Both the position numbers and the translations under genes were made by a program. A model generated the notes under the pieces. The model was not told the DNA's origin, ran no database searches, and was given only the letters and a program-made list of their open reading frames with translations. From Polynucleobacter necessarius (lineage in GTDB: Bacteria > Pseudomonadota > Gammaproteobacteria > Burkholderiales > Burkholderiaceae), in the NCBI RefSeq assembly GCF_900096765.1, contig NZ_LT615228.1:1618669-1682668 (forward strand): DNA of 64,000 bases. Direction: 5' to 3'. Each line of letters begins with the position of its first letter. Position 1 is the stretch's first letter. Of the stretch, positions 18,023 through 27,045 are shown piece after piece.

Positions 18023-18769
18023 ATGGCTGAAATAATACAATGTCGATTATGTGAGGGGCCCTGCGACATTTTGTTTTGAGAAGCTTGTCCTCAAAAAATA
18101 TTTAGTTTCCTACTATCGGTGCGAATCTTGCGATTCTCTCCAAACCGAAAATCCTTATTGGTTGGCCGAGGCTTATGACCCCCTTAATGAAAGATTTGAT
18201 ACGGGGCAGTTAATTAGATCGATTAATAATGCTGCATTTATAAACGCACTATTAAAAACCCTGGATCTGAATAAGCAAGCAGTCCTTGATTATGGATGTG
18301 GCTCTGGGTTATTTGTCAGATTGCTACGGGATATTGGAGTTGATGCCTGGGGTTATGATGCTTACGGAGCCCCTCGACTTTCAGTTGGATTTCAAACAGA
18401 CTCTTTAAAAGACGCCAAGATCATAAACCTGAGCTTTTAGTTATGCAGACTGGGATCATTCAGGATTTGAATCCTGAATGGGACTATTTATCGGTAGAGC
18501 ATGGGCAGCATATTTTCTTTTACTCCTCTAAGAGCATTGAATATTTAGCCAAAAGATATGGAATAGCTGCAACATTCCTCGAGGGTTTCATCGTTTTCTT
18601 TAAGCCTGTATATTTATATCATCTGTTTATTGCAAATTCGTCAGAAATTAGCCCTAAATTAGGTACGCATTTAAGAGGATATGTACCAAATTACATGGAA
18701 AAGTTGCTCACCAGTGGTTACAACTATGCTCTTTTGGATCATAGCCTCATTGCGGCGAGGGACTTATGA
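18023..18769 (+). pseudogene. SAM-dependent methyltransferase, degraded (frameshift and internal deletion)
   Basis: The frame from ATG 18023 reads MAEIIQCRLCEGP, then hits a stop at once. The next frame continues as ATFCFEKLVLKKYLVSYYRC and ESCDSLQTENPYWLAEAYD up to the SAM-binding motif VLDYGCGSGLFVRLLRDIG; one extra G or C in the GGGGCCC at about 18055-18061 explains the shift. A stop follows at 18440. The remaining part, HKPELLVMQTGIIQDLNPEW onward in another frame, lacks the stretch that normally holds the post-SAM-motif EVxEH region, so about 30-40 residues seem deleted near 18415-18425. CRLC and CESC resemble the zinc-ribbon start of this methyltransferase group. Non-functional as it stands. 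Confidence 0.75.
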
Positions 18770-19647
18770 CGCTGAATGATAAAAAACCCCTTAAATTAAT
18801 TTTTGCAGGCGTAGCTCGTGATTGTGAAAAATATTTACCAGCGGTTTTGAGGGGTATTGAAGCACTAGCTGAGCACTATTCTGATTCGGCCTTTATTTTT
18901 GTTGAAAATGACTCTTCGGATTCAACAAAAAAAGTATTTGGGGAGTGGGGCGAAAAAAGAAGCAATTTCTACCCAATTAATATAGATGGCTTAGGTGCAA
19001 TACCCAGAAGAGGGCTTCGCTTAGAAATTGCTAGGGCCAGCTATGTTGAGTTTATTAAGAGTGACGTCCAATTAATCTCCTATGATTATTTAGTTGTTTT
19101 AGATATGGACGATGTGAACACTTTGGGCGTTAACCCCCAAAAATTTATTGAAGCCACAACCTTCCTGCAGGAGCGTGATGAGAGGGCTGCGGTTTTCGCT
19201 AATCAGCTTGGTACTTATTATGATATGTGGACTTTTAGGCATGAGTCCTTGTGCCCAGGGGATGTGTGGGAAGAGATTTTTGATTGTGTTCAGCATAGCA
19301 ATCTTTCAGATGAGGAGGCATATTTAAAGACATTTTCGCCGAAAATTTTATCGTTACCACCAATTAATGAAATGCTTGAAGTGGAATCTGCTTTTGGTGG
19401 ATTTGGAATCTACAAACTTAGCTACGTATTGAAAAATAAAAATCCATATTTAGGTTCAAAGGTAAAAATTTCTAAAGATGCAAATGGGCGGCGTACACTT
19501 TGTAGGTGGGAGATATGCGAGCATGTTCACTTTAATCTCGGAATAAGAAATTTAGGTGGTAAGCTTTTTATTAAACAAGATCTCATTAACGCTGCTAATC
19601 ATGGCCTTAGTTTCCCACCTTCAGCTTACAGAAACTTTATTTTTTAA
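18766..19647 (+). CDS. putative glycosyltransferase
   Basis: This 293-residue protein has an N-terminal Rossmann-like start (LKLIFAGVARDCEKYLPAVL) and AFIFVENDSSDSTKKVFGEW, resembling the nucleotide-sugar binding part of GT-A enzymes. YLVVLDMDDVN near residue 115 is a plausible DxD metal site. No signal peptide or membrane helix is seen. Family assignment is by motif only; it recalls the CAP59/mannosyltransferase-like group, but this is uncertain. Its ATG overlaps the stop of the broken methyltransferase (ATGA), so the two were probably co-transcribed. Its stop overlaps that of the convergent transporter gene. Composition is visibly AT-rich compared with the core genes. Confidence 0.65.
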   Translation: MTLNDKKPLKLIFAGVARDCEKYLPAVLRGIEALAEHYSDSAFIFVENDSSDSTKKVFGEWGEKRSNFYPINIDGLGAIPRRGLRLEIARASYVEFIKSDVQLISYDYLVVLDMDDVNTLGVNPQKFIEATTFLQERDERAAVFANQLGTYYDMWTFRHESLCPGDVWEEIFDCVQHSNLSDEEAYLKTFSPKILSLPPINEMLEVESAFGGFGIYKLSYVLKNKNPYLGSKVKISKDANGRRTLCRWEICEHVHFNLGIRNLGGKLFIKQDLINAANHGLSFPPSAYRNFIF

Positions 19648-20987
19648 TCAGATAACTTAAATTTATGAGTTTCTGGAAGCAATCTTGATGCACTAATCGC
19701 TGCAAGCATTAAAAATAAAGTGGGATACCAAAGCCCTGCTAAGCTAGTTCCCCAGACCTGATTTATCCAGGTTACTATTAATGGCAGCAATCCCCCTACC
19801 CATCCAGCTGCAAGATTATGTGGCAGAGTTGCTGCGCTATTTCTAGATCTTGCTGGGAAAAGTTCTGCAAGAATTGCCGATTGTGGACCTACAACTAGGC
19901 TAAGGAAGAGTGACAAAATAGTCATCACAATACCAATAGCAAGTAAGAAGATATTTTCTTGGAGTTGAAGATACTGGCCTCCAAAACTTTCTAATAATTG
20001 AAATGCCGGCAATAAAAGTGTGGAACCCAAAAAGATTCCGCTAACAATTACAGGTTTTCTGCCAATTTTGTCAGATAACCACCCTGCAAAAATTGTGAGC
20101 GGTAAAAGAACTATCGTTGCAAAAATGTTTAAGTGATCCACTAATTGGGGTGGTAGCTTAACGCTGGTTTTTAGAAAAACGGAGACGTATACCTGTACGC
20201 AAAAAAATAGAATTGCGCCGCTTGAGGAGATGCAAAAAAATAGGAGAAACATTCTCTCTCTAATCTCTTGATCTTTGAAATTATTAAGTAATTGAGATTG
20301 ATTTTTCTCAATGCCTTGCGTGAGTTGTAAAAAAACAGGCGTTTCTTCTAGTGATTTCCTAATATAGAAGGCGATCATTAGCAGTAACAGAGACACCCAA
20401 AATGGAACGCGCCAACCCCATGACAGAAATTCTGCAGGGGTGAGAGATTGCTGCAAAAAAGTAATTTGTAATGTTGATGCCAGAATTCCTAATGGCCCCA
20501 TGAGCTGCAAGAAACTTGTTTTAAACCCACGATTTTCATCGCCCGCATGCTCTGTGAGATACACTGCGCTACCACCAATCTCGCCTCCTGCAGAAAGGCC
20601 CTGCATGAGACGCAAGCCTACTAGTAGAATTGGGGCCCAAATACCAATTTGTGCATAAGTTGGCAAAAACCCCACGCAAACAGTAGCAAACCCCATGAGG
20701 GATATTGTGATCATAAAAACAGGCTTGCGACCAATTCGGTCTCCTAAGGACCCAAATAGCGCCGATCCAATCGGGCGCACAACCATGCCCACTCCAAACG
20801 TTGCCAAACTTGCCAAAAGGCCTGTGTTGGCATTATTTGAGGGAAAAAATAAAGGCCCAATTATCACCGCAAGAGTGGCAAAAGTTAGGAAGTCATACCA
20901 CTCTAAAAAAGTCCCAAAACAAGCGGCTATGGCTACTTTTCTATAAGAATGATTCTTCTTGAATAAAGGATAGTAGGTATTGCTCAA
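19644..20987 (-). CDS. MFS transporter, metabolite:H+ symporter (MHS) family
   Basis: This 447-residue protein has twelve predicted helices. It starts with YRKVAIAACFGTFLEWYDFL, typical of the MHS branch (ShiA, ProP, KgtP). LFGSLGDRIGRKPVFMITIS between helices 2 and 3 and AGWLSDKIGRKPVIVSGIFL in the second half are the duplicated MFS loop motifs. RLMQGLSAGGEIGGSAVYL is also diagnostic. The substrate is probably an organic acid or zwitterion but cannot be told from sequence. It lies downstream of rmuC with a 42-base gap. Confidence 0.9.
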   Translation of the reverse strand: MSNTYYPLFKKNHSYRKVAIAACFGTFLEWYDFLTFATLAVIIGPLFFPSNNANTGLLASLATFGVGMVVRPIGSALFGSLGDRIGRKPVFMITISLMGFATVCVGFLPTYAQIGIWAPILLVGLRLMQGLSAGGEIGGSAVYLTEHAGDENRGFKTSFLQLMGPLGILASTLQITFLQQSLTPAEFLSWGWRVPFWVSLLLLMIAFYIRKSLEETPVFLQLTQGIEKNQSQLLNNFKDQEIRERMFLLFFCISSSGAILFFCVQVYVSVFLKTSVKLPPQLVDHLNIFATIVLLPLTIFAGWLSDKIGRKPVIVSGIFLGSTLLLPAFQLLESFGGQYLQLQENIFLLAIGIVMTILSLFLSLVVGPQSAILAELFPARSRNSAATLPHNLAAGWVGGLLPLIVTWINQVWGTSLAGLWYPTLFLMLAAISASRLLPETHKFKLSD

Positions 20988-21029
20988 TTTAGAGGCGAAT
21001 AATCTTTGCCTGATGATGGGTTATAGGGA

Positions 21030-22304
21030 TCATTCAGAATCGGAGGCTGATTCTATTAATGGAGGGGATAAATTCTTGCTTGGCTTTACACCAAGCTCTC
21101 GAACCTTCTCTGCGGCACGAATAAGATTACCTTTGCCAGTCTTGAGTTTATTAAAGGCGTCGTGATAGCTTGTCTGGGCTTGATCAAGGCGTTGCCCAAG
21201 TTTTTCAAGGTCATCAACAAAGCCCACAAACTTGTCATAGAGATTGCCACATTGCTTAGCGATTTCTAGAGCATTGCGATTTTGATGATCCTGCCTCCAT
21301 AAATGGGCCACAGTGCGAAGAGTTGCCATTAATGTGCTTGGGCAAACCAAAACAATATTTTTAGTCAAAGCCTCTTGATATAAATTGGGTGCAGCTTTTA
21401 GCGCTGACAAGAAGGCTGGCTCAATCGGCACAAACATGAGTACAAAATCTACAGATCCAAGGCCATAAAGCGAGCTGTAGTTTTTTCCTGATAAGCTCGC
21501 AATGTGTTGGCGCAAGGATTGAATATGGGCAGCAAGCTCTTTCTCTGCAGCGATGGGATCGGTAGTTTCTGCGTGCCTTGCATAGGCGGTGATCGAGACT
21601 TTACTATCAACTACTAGGCTTCTGCCTTCTGGTAACTTAATAACAACGTCAGGCTGAAGGCGTGCGCCATCACTCTGGGTATGACTGTCTTGAACAATGT
21701 ACTCTTCGCCCTTGCGTAGACCGGAAGATTCAAGGATGGATTCAAGGACGAGTTCACCCCAGTTCCCTTGAACTTTTGAGTCGCCCTTTAATGCTTGGGT
21801 TAATGAGCGCGTTTCATCAGACATGCGCAAGTTTAGATTGGCTAGACGCTCGATTTCGCTCTTCAGAGCAAAGCGTTCACGCGCTTCATTTCCATAAGAG
21901 TTATTTACTTGCTCTTTAAATTCAGTAAGCTTAGTTTGCAGAGGTTTTAAGAGCGCATCTAAGTTTGCTGCATTTTGCTCTGTGAAGCGTTTTGATTTAT
22001 CTTCCAGAATTTCATTAGCCAGATTTTTAAATTGACTGGTTAATGCTTCTTTGGCCTCATTGAGTGATTCAATTCGACCAAGTCCTTGCTTACGCTCAGA
22101 CTCTAGTTCTGCTTCTAGGCGAATAGCATTTTGTACAGCTTGATCACGCTCATTTCGAAGACTTAGTGCTAGAGATATTTCTGATTGCACCTGTTGTTCT
22201 AAGCGCGCCAAAGAGGATCGTAAGCTCAGGGCATAAACTATAAGGCCCGCACACAGTCCAAGTGGCAGGCCAAATAGTAGAAGTGAGCTTAAATCAAAGA
22301 TCAC
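21030..22304 (-). CDS. rmuC: DNA recombination protein RmuC
   Basis: This 424-residue protein has an N-terminal membrane helix (LLLFGLPLGLCAGLIVYALS), then a long coiled coil (residues 30-150). The RmuC nuclease-like domain follows: KGDSKVQGNWGELVLESILE, DVVIKLPEGRSLVVDSKVS, DFVLMFVPIEPAFLSAL and NIVLVCPSTLMATLRTVAHL. RmuC limits inversions at short repeats in E. coli; its biochemistry is poorly defined. Length is typical. Confidence 0.94.
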   Translation of the reverse strand: MIFDLSSLLLFGLPLGLCAGLIVYALSLRSSLARLEQQVQSEISLALSLRNERDQAVQNAIRLEAELESERKQGLGRIESLNEAKEALTSQFKNLANEILEDKSKRFTEQNAANLDALLKPLQTKLTEFKEQVNNSYGNEARERFALKSEIERLANLNLRMSDETRSLTQALKGDSKVQGNWGELVLESILESSGLRKGEEYIVQDSHTQSDGARLQPDVVIKLPEGRSLVVDSKVSITAYARHAETTDPIAAEKELAAHIQSLRQHIASLSGKNYSSLYGLGSVDFVLMFVPIEPAFLSALKAAPNLYQEALTKNIVLVCPSTLMATLRTVAHLWRQDHQNRNALEIAKQCGNLYDKFVGFVDDLEKLGQRLDQAQTSYHDAFNKLKTGKGNLIRAAEKVRELGVKPSKNLSPPLIESASDSE

Positions 22305-22319
22305 TGAGGTTGAGCTAAA

Positions 22320-22628
22320 TTAAGCTTTAACTAATTTTTGCAACTCACCAGACTGATACATTTCAGTCATGATGTCTGAGCCACCAATGAACTCACCATT
22401 GATGTAAAGCTGCGGAATAGTTGGCCAGTTGGCAAATTCTTTGATGCCTTGGCGAATTTCTGCATCTTCTAATACGTTCACAGTGTGAAGTTTTTCAACG
22501 CCACTGGCACGCAAAATATTTACAGCGTTTCCTGAGAAACCGCATTGAGGAAATTGAGCAGTTCCCTTCATAAACAATACAACGGGATGGCTAGTAACGA
22601 TTTCTTTGATTTTAGCTTGTGTATCCAT
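22320..22628 (-). CDS. grxD: monothiol glutaredoxin, Grx4 type
   Basis: This 102-residue glutaredoxin has the monothiol site QCGFSGNA (CGFS) near residue 29 and the glutathione-binding [24 protein letters not shown] glutaredoxins bind a bridging 2Fe-2S cluster with glutathione and act in iron-sulfur trafficking with BolA partners. It lies downstream of prmC, 96 bases away with nothing recognised between them. Confidence 0.95.
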   Translation of the reverse strand: MDTQAKIKEIVTSHPVVLFMKGTAQFPQCGFSGNAVNILRASGVEKLHTVNVLEDAEIRQGIKEFANWPTIPQLYINGEFIGGSDIMTEMYQSGELQKLVKA

Positions 22629-22724
22629 AAATTCTTTCTAGAAAAACACTGATTCAGTAAGGAAGATTTGTAGTGCTGTTGCTCTGATTTTAAGACTTTA
22701 TCCAGAAAAAGGTGGTGAAGTAGC

Positions 22725-23567
22725 TTATTTCCTTGCGGAAACGACTCGATCATGGCCGGATAAATCTAGATGCTTTTGAATGTCGCTAAATCCGGCTGTT
22801 TTTATTAGACTAATCACCGCCTCGGACTGGTCAAACCCATGCTCAACTGCAATGAGGCCATCATTTTTTAGATGCCTTGGAGCATTGGCTATGATCTCCT
22901 CAAGGCAGCTCAAACCGCCGGCATGGTCGGTTAATGCTGAGATGGTCTCAAAGCGAAGATCTCCCCGCTCAAGGTGTGAATCCTGGTGGGCAATATAAGG
23001 CGGGTTACTCAAGATGATGTCAAAGGGAGCGTCGTCACTAAGTGATTCATACCAGCTACCCTGTTTAAATTGCACGCGAGATTCAAGTTTTAGTAGTGCG
23101 GCATTTTTTTTCGCGATGGCAAGGGCATCGGGAGACTGGTCTGTCGCAGTGACTTTGACATGGGGTGCTGAATGGGCAATCGCCAACGCAATTGCTCCTG
23201 ACCCAGTTCCTAAATCGAGAATTCGCACTTCTTGATTGAGTTGCGAAATTTCTTTTAACGCGATCTCAACCAAGAGCTCGGTTTCGGGGCGCGGTATCAA
23301 TACTCCAGGTGCTACAAAAAGTTCAATCTCATGGAAACCCTTTTTGCCCACAAGATAAGCAATTGGTTCACCTCGCAAACGCCTTGACTGAAGGTCTTCC
23401 CATTGTATTTGAGCATCTGAATGAATTTGCATGTCATCACGCGACAATAGGGCAGAGCGAGGGAGTTGATAGTGCTTTTCAAGCACATGAGCCAGAAGTA
23501 TGCGCGCTTCATTTGGTGGCAGCATGGTCTGTGCCAATAGTGAGCGCAAGCTTTGGGTTTTACCCAT
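22725..23567 (-). CDS. prmC: peptide chain release factor N5-glutamine methyltransferase
   Basis: This 280-residue enzyme methylates the Gln of the GGQ motif in RF1 and RF2. The SAM site is ILDLGTGSGAIALAIAH near residue 117 and the catalytic NPPY motif is ILSNPPYIAHQD near residue 187. The helical N-terminal domain with EARILLAHVLEKHYQLPRS is present. Its target RF1 is encoded immediately upstream (prfA, 6 bases), a common order. Confidence 0.96.
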   Translation of the reverse strand: MGKTQSLRSLLAQTMLPPNEARILLAHVLEKHYQLPRSALLSRDDMQIHSDAQIQWEDLQSRRLRGEPIAYLVGKKGFHEIELFVAPGVLIPRPETELLVEIALKEISQLNQEVRILDLGTGSGAIALAIAHSAPHVKVTATDQSPDALAIAKKNAALLKLESRVQFKQGSWYESLSDDAPFDIILSNPPYIAHQDSHLERGDLRFETISALTDHAGGLSCLEEIIANAPRHLKNDGLIAVEHGFDQSEAVISLIKTAGFSDIQKHLDLSGHDRVVSARK

Positions 23568-23573
23568 TTTTAC

Positions 23574-24653
23574 TTAGTTATCACCCAGCGCTGCAAGTAA
23601 CTCGGCTTGATGCTCGGATGCAAGGGCATTGCATAAATCATCAATATTACCATCCATCATCGCGTCGATCTTGTAAAGCGTGAGATTAATGCGGTGGTCA
23701 GTAATCCGGCCTTGTGGAAAGTTATAGGTGCGGATGCGGTCGCTACGATCACCTGATCCAATGAGTGACTTTCTGGTTTGAGCCTCTAGTTGGTGTTTCT
23801 CGCGCTCACGTGCATCCATGATTCGAGAGACTAATACTTTCATTGCTTGTTCTCGATTGCGATGTTGGCTGCGGTCGTCTTGACACTCAACTACAGTTCC
23901 AGTTGGTAAGTGAGTAATCCGTACAGCGGAATCGGTTTTATTAATATGTTGCCCACCCGCACCTGAAGCTCTGAAAGTATCAATCCGTAATTCAGCAGGA
24001 TTAATTTTGACTGCCTCTAATTCATCTGCTTCTGGCATCACAGCGACAGTGCAAGCGGAGGTATGAATACGACCTTGCGTTTCAGTTTGCGGAACACGTT
24101 GAACGCGATGTCCGCCCGACTCAAACTTCAGGCGAGAATAGACAGACTGGCCTACCAGTCTGAGAACGACTTCTTTATAGCCGCCTAAATCAGATTCAGC
24201 TGCGCTAACGATCTCAACCTTCCAGCCTTGACGTTCTGCAAAGCGGGTATACATGCGCAACAGATCACCTGCAAAAAGCGCGCTTTCATCTCCGCCAGTG
24301 CCTGCGCGGATCTCTAAGAAAACATTACGCTCATCGTTCTCATCTTTAGGTAGTAAGAGTTTTTGTAAGGTCCCCTCAAGCACTTCCATCGTTTCTTGAG
24401 CTCGTTTTTGTTCTTCATCGGCAAAGTCCTTCATTTCTGGATCTTTACGCATTTCTTCGGCAGCCTGCGCATCAGCTTCAGCTTGCTTATAAAGACCAAA
24501 TTGCTCAACTACAGTGGCAATATCAGAATGTTCACGTGTAAGCTTCCGATAGGCTTCCATATCTTTGGTCGCTTCTTCAGAAGTTAAAAGGGAGTTGAGT
24601 TCGGCTAAGCGTGTATCGAGATGTTCCAGCTTAGCCCGCATGCTGGGCTTCAT
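23574..24653 (-). CDS. prfA: peptide chain release factor 1
   Basis: This 359-residue factor releases nascent chains at UAA and UAG. The catalytic GGQ is in [19 protein letters not shown] near residue 228. The codon-recognition tripeptide, usually PAT or PVT, is PQT here ([20 protein letters not shown]). Outer residues P and T are kept. The gene abuts hemA with no gap and is followed by prmC, as in many bacteria (hemA-prfA-prmC). Confidence 0.97.
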   Translation of the reverse strand: MKPSMRAKLEHLDTRLAELNSLLTSEEATKDMEAYRKLTREHSDIATVVEQFGLYKQAEADAQAAEEMRKDPEMKDFADEEQKRAQETMEVLEGTLQKLLLPKDENDERNVFLEIRAGTGGDESALFAGDLLRMYTRFAERQGWKVEIVSAAESDLGGYKEVVLRLVGQSVYSRLKFESGGHRVQRVPQTETQGRIHTSACTVAVMPEADELEAVKINPAELRIDTFRASGAGGQHINKTDSAVRITHLPTGTVVECQDDRSQHRNREQAMKVLVSRIMDAREREKHQLEAQTRKSLIGSGDRSDRIRTYNFPQGRITDHRINLTLYKIDAMMDGNIDDLCNALASEHQAELLAALGDN

Positions 24654-25970
24654 CTAATGGTCTTCAGGCTTGGCGTGAGAGGCGAATAGTTTTGGTAGCA
24701 ACTTAATCAAGGCATCACGCTCAGCGCCATTAGAGTGTTGTAATGCATGCAAGGATCCATGTAAAAATTTATTTGTTAAGCCTTGAGCCATTGCGTTTAG
24801 TACTTCCTGAGGATCATCGCCACGAACTAAGCGTTTCATAGCGCGCTCTAATTCAAGTTGTCTTAAGTGCTCACCCTGTTGCTGAATGTCCTGAATCAAG
24901 GGCACAGCATTGCGGCCTTGCATCCAGTGTATGAAATTACCAACGCGATCTTCGATGATAGCCTCGGCTTGGCTGACTGCTGCTTGACGTAAGTTAGCAC
25001 CTGTTTGGATCATGACACCAAGATCGTCGACGGTATAGAGATACACATCATCGAGTCTGGAGATTTCTGGTTCAAAGTCACGCGGTACTGCTAAGTCAAT
25101 CATGACCATCGGCTTGTGGCGTCGTTGCTTGAGAGCACTTTCAACCATACCAAGCCCAATAATGGGTAAGGAAGAGGCGGTGCTGGAAACAATAATATCG
25201 AATTCGTGAAGTCGCCCTGGAAGCTCTGACAATTTGAATGACTCAGCTTGTACTTCTTGTGCGGAAATAGAGTCAGCCAATTCTTGGCCACGCTCAATCG
25301 TGCGATTAGCAATAGCCACATTTTTAGGTTTACGTGCTACAAAGTGAGTGGCGCACAAGGTAATCATGTCACCCGCACCAATGAATAACACTTTTTGTTC
25401 GGATAACTTTTCAAAAATACGCTCAGATAGACGCACTGGTGCAGCGGCCATCGAAATAGAGTGCGCTCCGATTTCAGTAGAGCCCCGAACTTCTTTTGCT
25501 ACTGCAAATGTTTTTTGAAACAATTGATTTAAATAAGTGCCTAGTACCCCTGCATCATTTGCGGTACGGACAGCATCTTTCATTTGACCTAATATTTGGG
25601 TCTCACCGATTACCATGGAATCAAGACCGCAGGCCACTCTAAATGCATGTCGCACCGCATCCGATTGTGGAAGCGAGTAGATGTGGGGCTCAAGACTGCT
25701 GGGCGCTAGTTTCTGCGTCTTGGCTAGCCAATCAAAAGTAGCTTCATGCAGAATGCTGGCGGCATCTGCATCATTGGCAGCGCAATAGACTTCGGTGCGA
25801 TTGCAGGTTGACAATATGGTGGCTTCGGGCAGGCCGGATTGATTCGCCCCAAGTAAATGTTGGCGAAGATTGTGCAACGCTTCTTGAAGAAATTCAGGAT
25901 CGAAGGCGACCTTTTCCCGAATGGCGACCGGCGCTGTGTGATGATTGATGCCGAGTGTCAACAACTTCAT
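24654..25970 (-). CDS. hemA: glutamyl-tRNA reductase
   Basis: This 438-residue enzyme reduces glutamyl-tRNA to glutamate-1-semialdehyde, the first step of tetrapyrrole synthesis. It opens [20 protein letters not shown]. The catalytic Cys is in [16 protein letters not shown] near residue 55. [20 protein letters not shown] and the NADPH-binding [17 protein letters not shown] follow, then a C-terminal dimerisation helix domain. It heads hemA-prfA-prmC on the minus strand and is divergent from a small membrane-protein gene. Confidence 0.97.
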   Translation of the reverse strand: MKLLTLGINHHTAPVAIREKVAFDPEFLQEALHNLRQHLLGANQSGLPEATILSTCNRTEVYCAANDADAASILHEATFDWLAKTQKLAPSSLEPHIYSLPQSDAVRHAFRVACGLDSMVIGETQILGQMKDAVRTANDAGVLGTYLNQLFQKTFAVAKEVRGSTEIGAHSISMAAAPVRLSERIFEKLSEQKVLFIGAGDMITLCATHFVARKPKNVAIANRTIERGQELADSISAQEVQAESFKLSELPGRLHEFDIIVSSTASSLPIIGLGMVESALKQRRHKPMVMIDLAVPRDFEPEISRLDDVYLYTVDDLGVMIQTGANLRQAAVSQAEAIIEDRVGNFIHWMQGRNAVPLIQDIQQQGEHLRQLELERAMKRLVRGDDPQEVLNAMAQGLTNKFLHGSLHALQHSNGAERDALIKLLPKLFASHAKPEDH

Positions 25971-26013
25971 AATGGTGATTATAGATTTGATGACGTGATT
26001 ATTGGGGGTAAGA

Positions 26014-26268
26014 ATGGGGTTTTTAGCTTTTCTGCTAATTGGCGGGATATCCGGGACTTCTGCTTGGATTTTTTACCCTGGAAATGCCGCTGGACGCAGG
26101 CCTAGAAAGCTATTGACCGCTTTTCTGTTGGGATTTATGGCTGCCATTCTGAGCTCATATGCAGGGCAGTACGCTGGGTTATTTCAATCGGGTCAAATGT
26201 TGGAATGGCTTAGCGCCATTTTAGGGGCCTGTCTTGTAGGTTGGCTCTACACGACCTTATTTAAATAA
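26014..26268 (+). CDS. small membrane protein, GlsB/YeaQ/YmgE (transglycosylase-associated) type
   Basis: This 84-residue protein has three hydrophobic segments: [39 protein letters not shown] and [18 protein letters not shown]. The pattern of glycines, an early PG after the first helix and a terminal Leu-Tyr helix recall the GlsB/YeaQ family, whose function is unknown. I chose ATG 26014 over an upstream TTG at 26002. Its 3' end overlaps the convergent ung gene by 12 bases. Confidence 0.65.
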   Translation: MGFLAFLLIGGISGTSAWIFYPGNAAGRRPRKLLTAFLLGFMAAILSSYAGQYAGLFQSGQMLEWLSAILGACLVGWLYTTLFK

Positions 26269-27030
26269 ATCAGGCTGTTTGAGGGCGTTGCCCCTTGCTG
26301 TCGGGGCTTTAACCCATTGAATTGGTTTTAGGCCACGTGAAGTAAGCCAGTCATTTGCTTTTGAGAAATGTTTGCAGCTACCACCAGTTTTTTCCAAAAA
26401 GGGCTTATCGGTTTTATAGACTCCAAGCCCAGAAGGATGTGAAGACAGCAAAATGTTCTGCTCTTTTCCAGTTTTAATGAGGTCAAGCTTGGATTGCGCA
26501 TGAGCACCCCAAAGCATCCAAGTAAGACCAGGCTTTTCTTTGCTTAGGCAGATGATGATTTGATCGACCAATCCTTTCCATCCTAAATGGGCATGGCTTC
26601 CAGCTTTGCCTAATTTCACGCTAAGAGCCGTATTGAGCAATAGAACACCCTGTTCGGCCCAGTGATGTAAGTCACCATCTCCAAGTGGACCAAAGCCTTC
26701 AATAGCTAGTGCTTTGCTGATATTGCGAAGTGAGCTTGGAAATTCACGCGAGTTAGGGGGAATCTCAGCCGGTATCGAAAAGGCAAGACCTTGTGCCAGT
26801 CTTGGTGAGTGATAGGGATCTTGACCAACAATAACCACTTTTACCGAGCTTACGGGTGTTAGTTGTAGGGATTTGAAAAAATTCTGCGGTTCAGGACGAA
26901 CACTATCGAAATCTTGTTCAAGGACTGATTGAATATTTTTTTCTAAGTGAATCCATTCATTTGACTCAAGGTAATTTCTAAGTAGCCTACGCCAATCTTC
27001 TGGGATATCGTTTTTAGAAAAAGCAGGCAT
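26257..27030 (-). CDS. ung: uracil-DNA glycosylase, family 1
   Basis: This 257-residue repair enzyme removes uracil from DNA. The water-activating motif is VVIVGQDPYHSPRLAQGLAF near residue 77, and the uracil/minor-groove loop is LLSSHPSGLGVYK near residue 201. GVLLLNTALSVKLGKAGSHA and LTWMLWGAHAQSK are also typical. A short C-terminal extension rich in basic residues follows. Length is usual. Confidence 0.96.
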   Translation of the reverse strand: MPAFSKNDIPEDWRRLLRNYLESNEWIHLEKNIQSVLEQDFDSVRPEPQNFFKSLQLTPVSSVKVVIVGQDPYHSPRLAQGLAFSIPAEIPPNSREFPSSLRNISKALAIEGFGPLGDGDLHHWAEQGVLLLNTALSVKLGKAGSHAHLGWKGLVDQIIICLSKEKPGLTWMLWGAHAQSKLDLIKTGKEQNILLSSHPSGLGVYKTDKPFLEKTGGSCKHFSKANDWLTSRGLKPIQWVKAPTARGNALKQPDLFK

Positions 27031-27045
27031 CAGATGATGAAGGCA

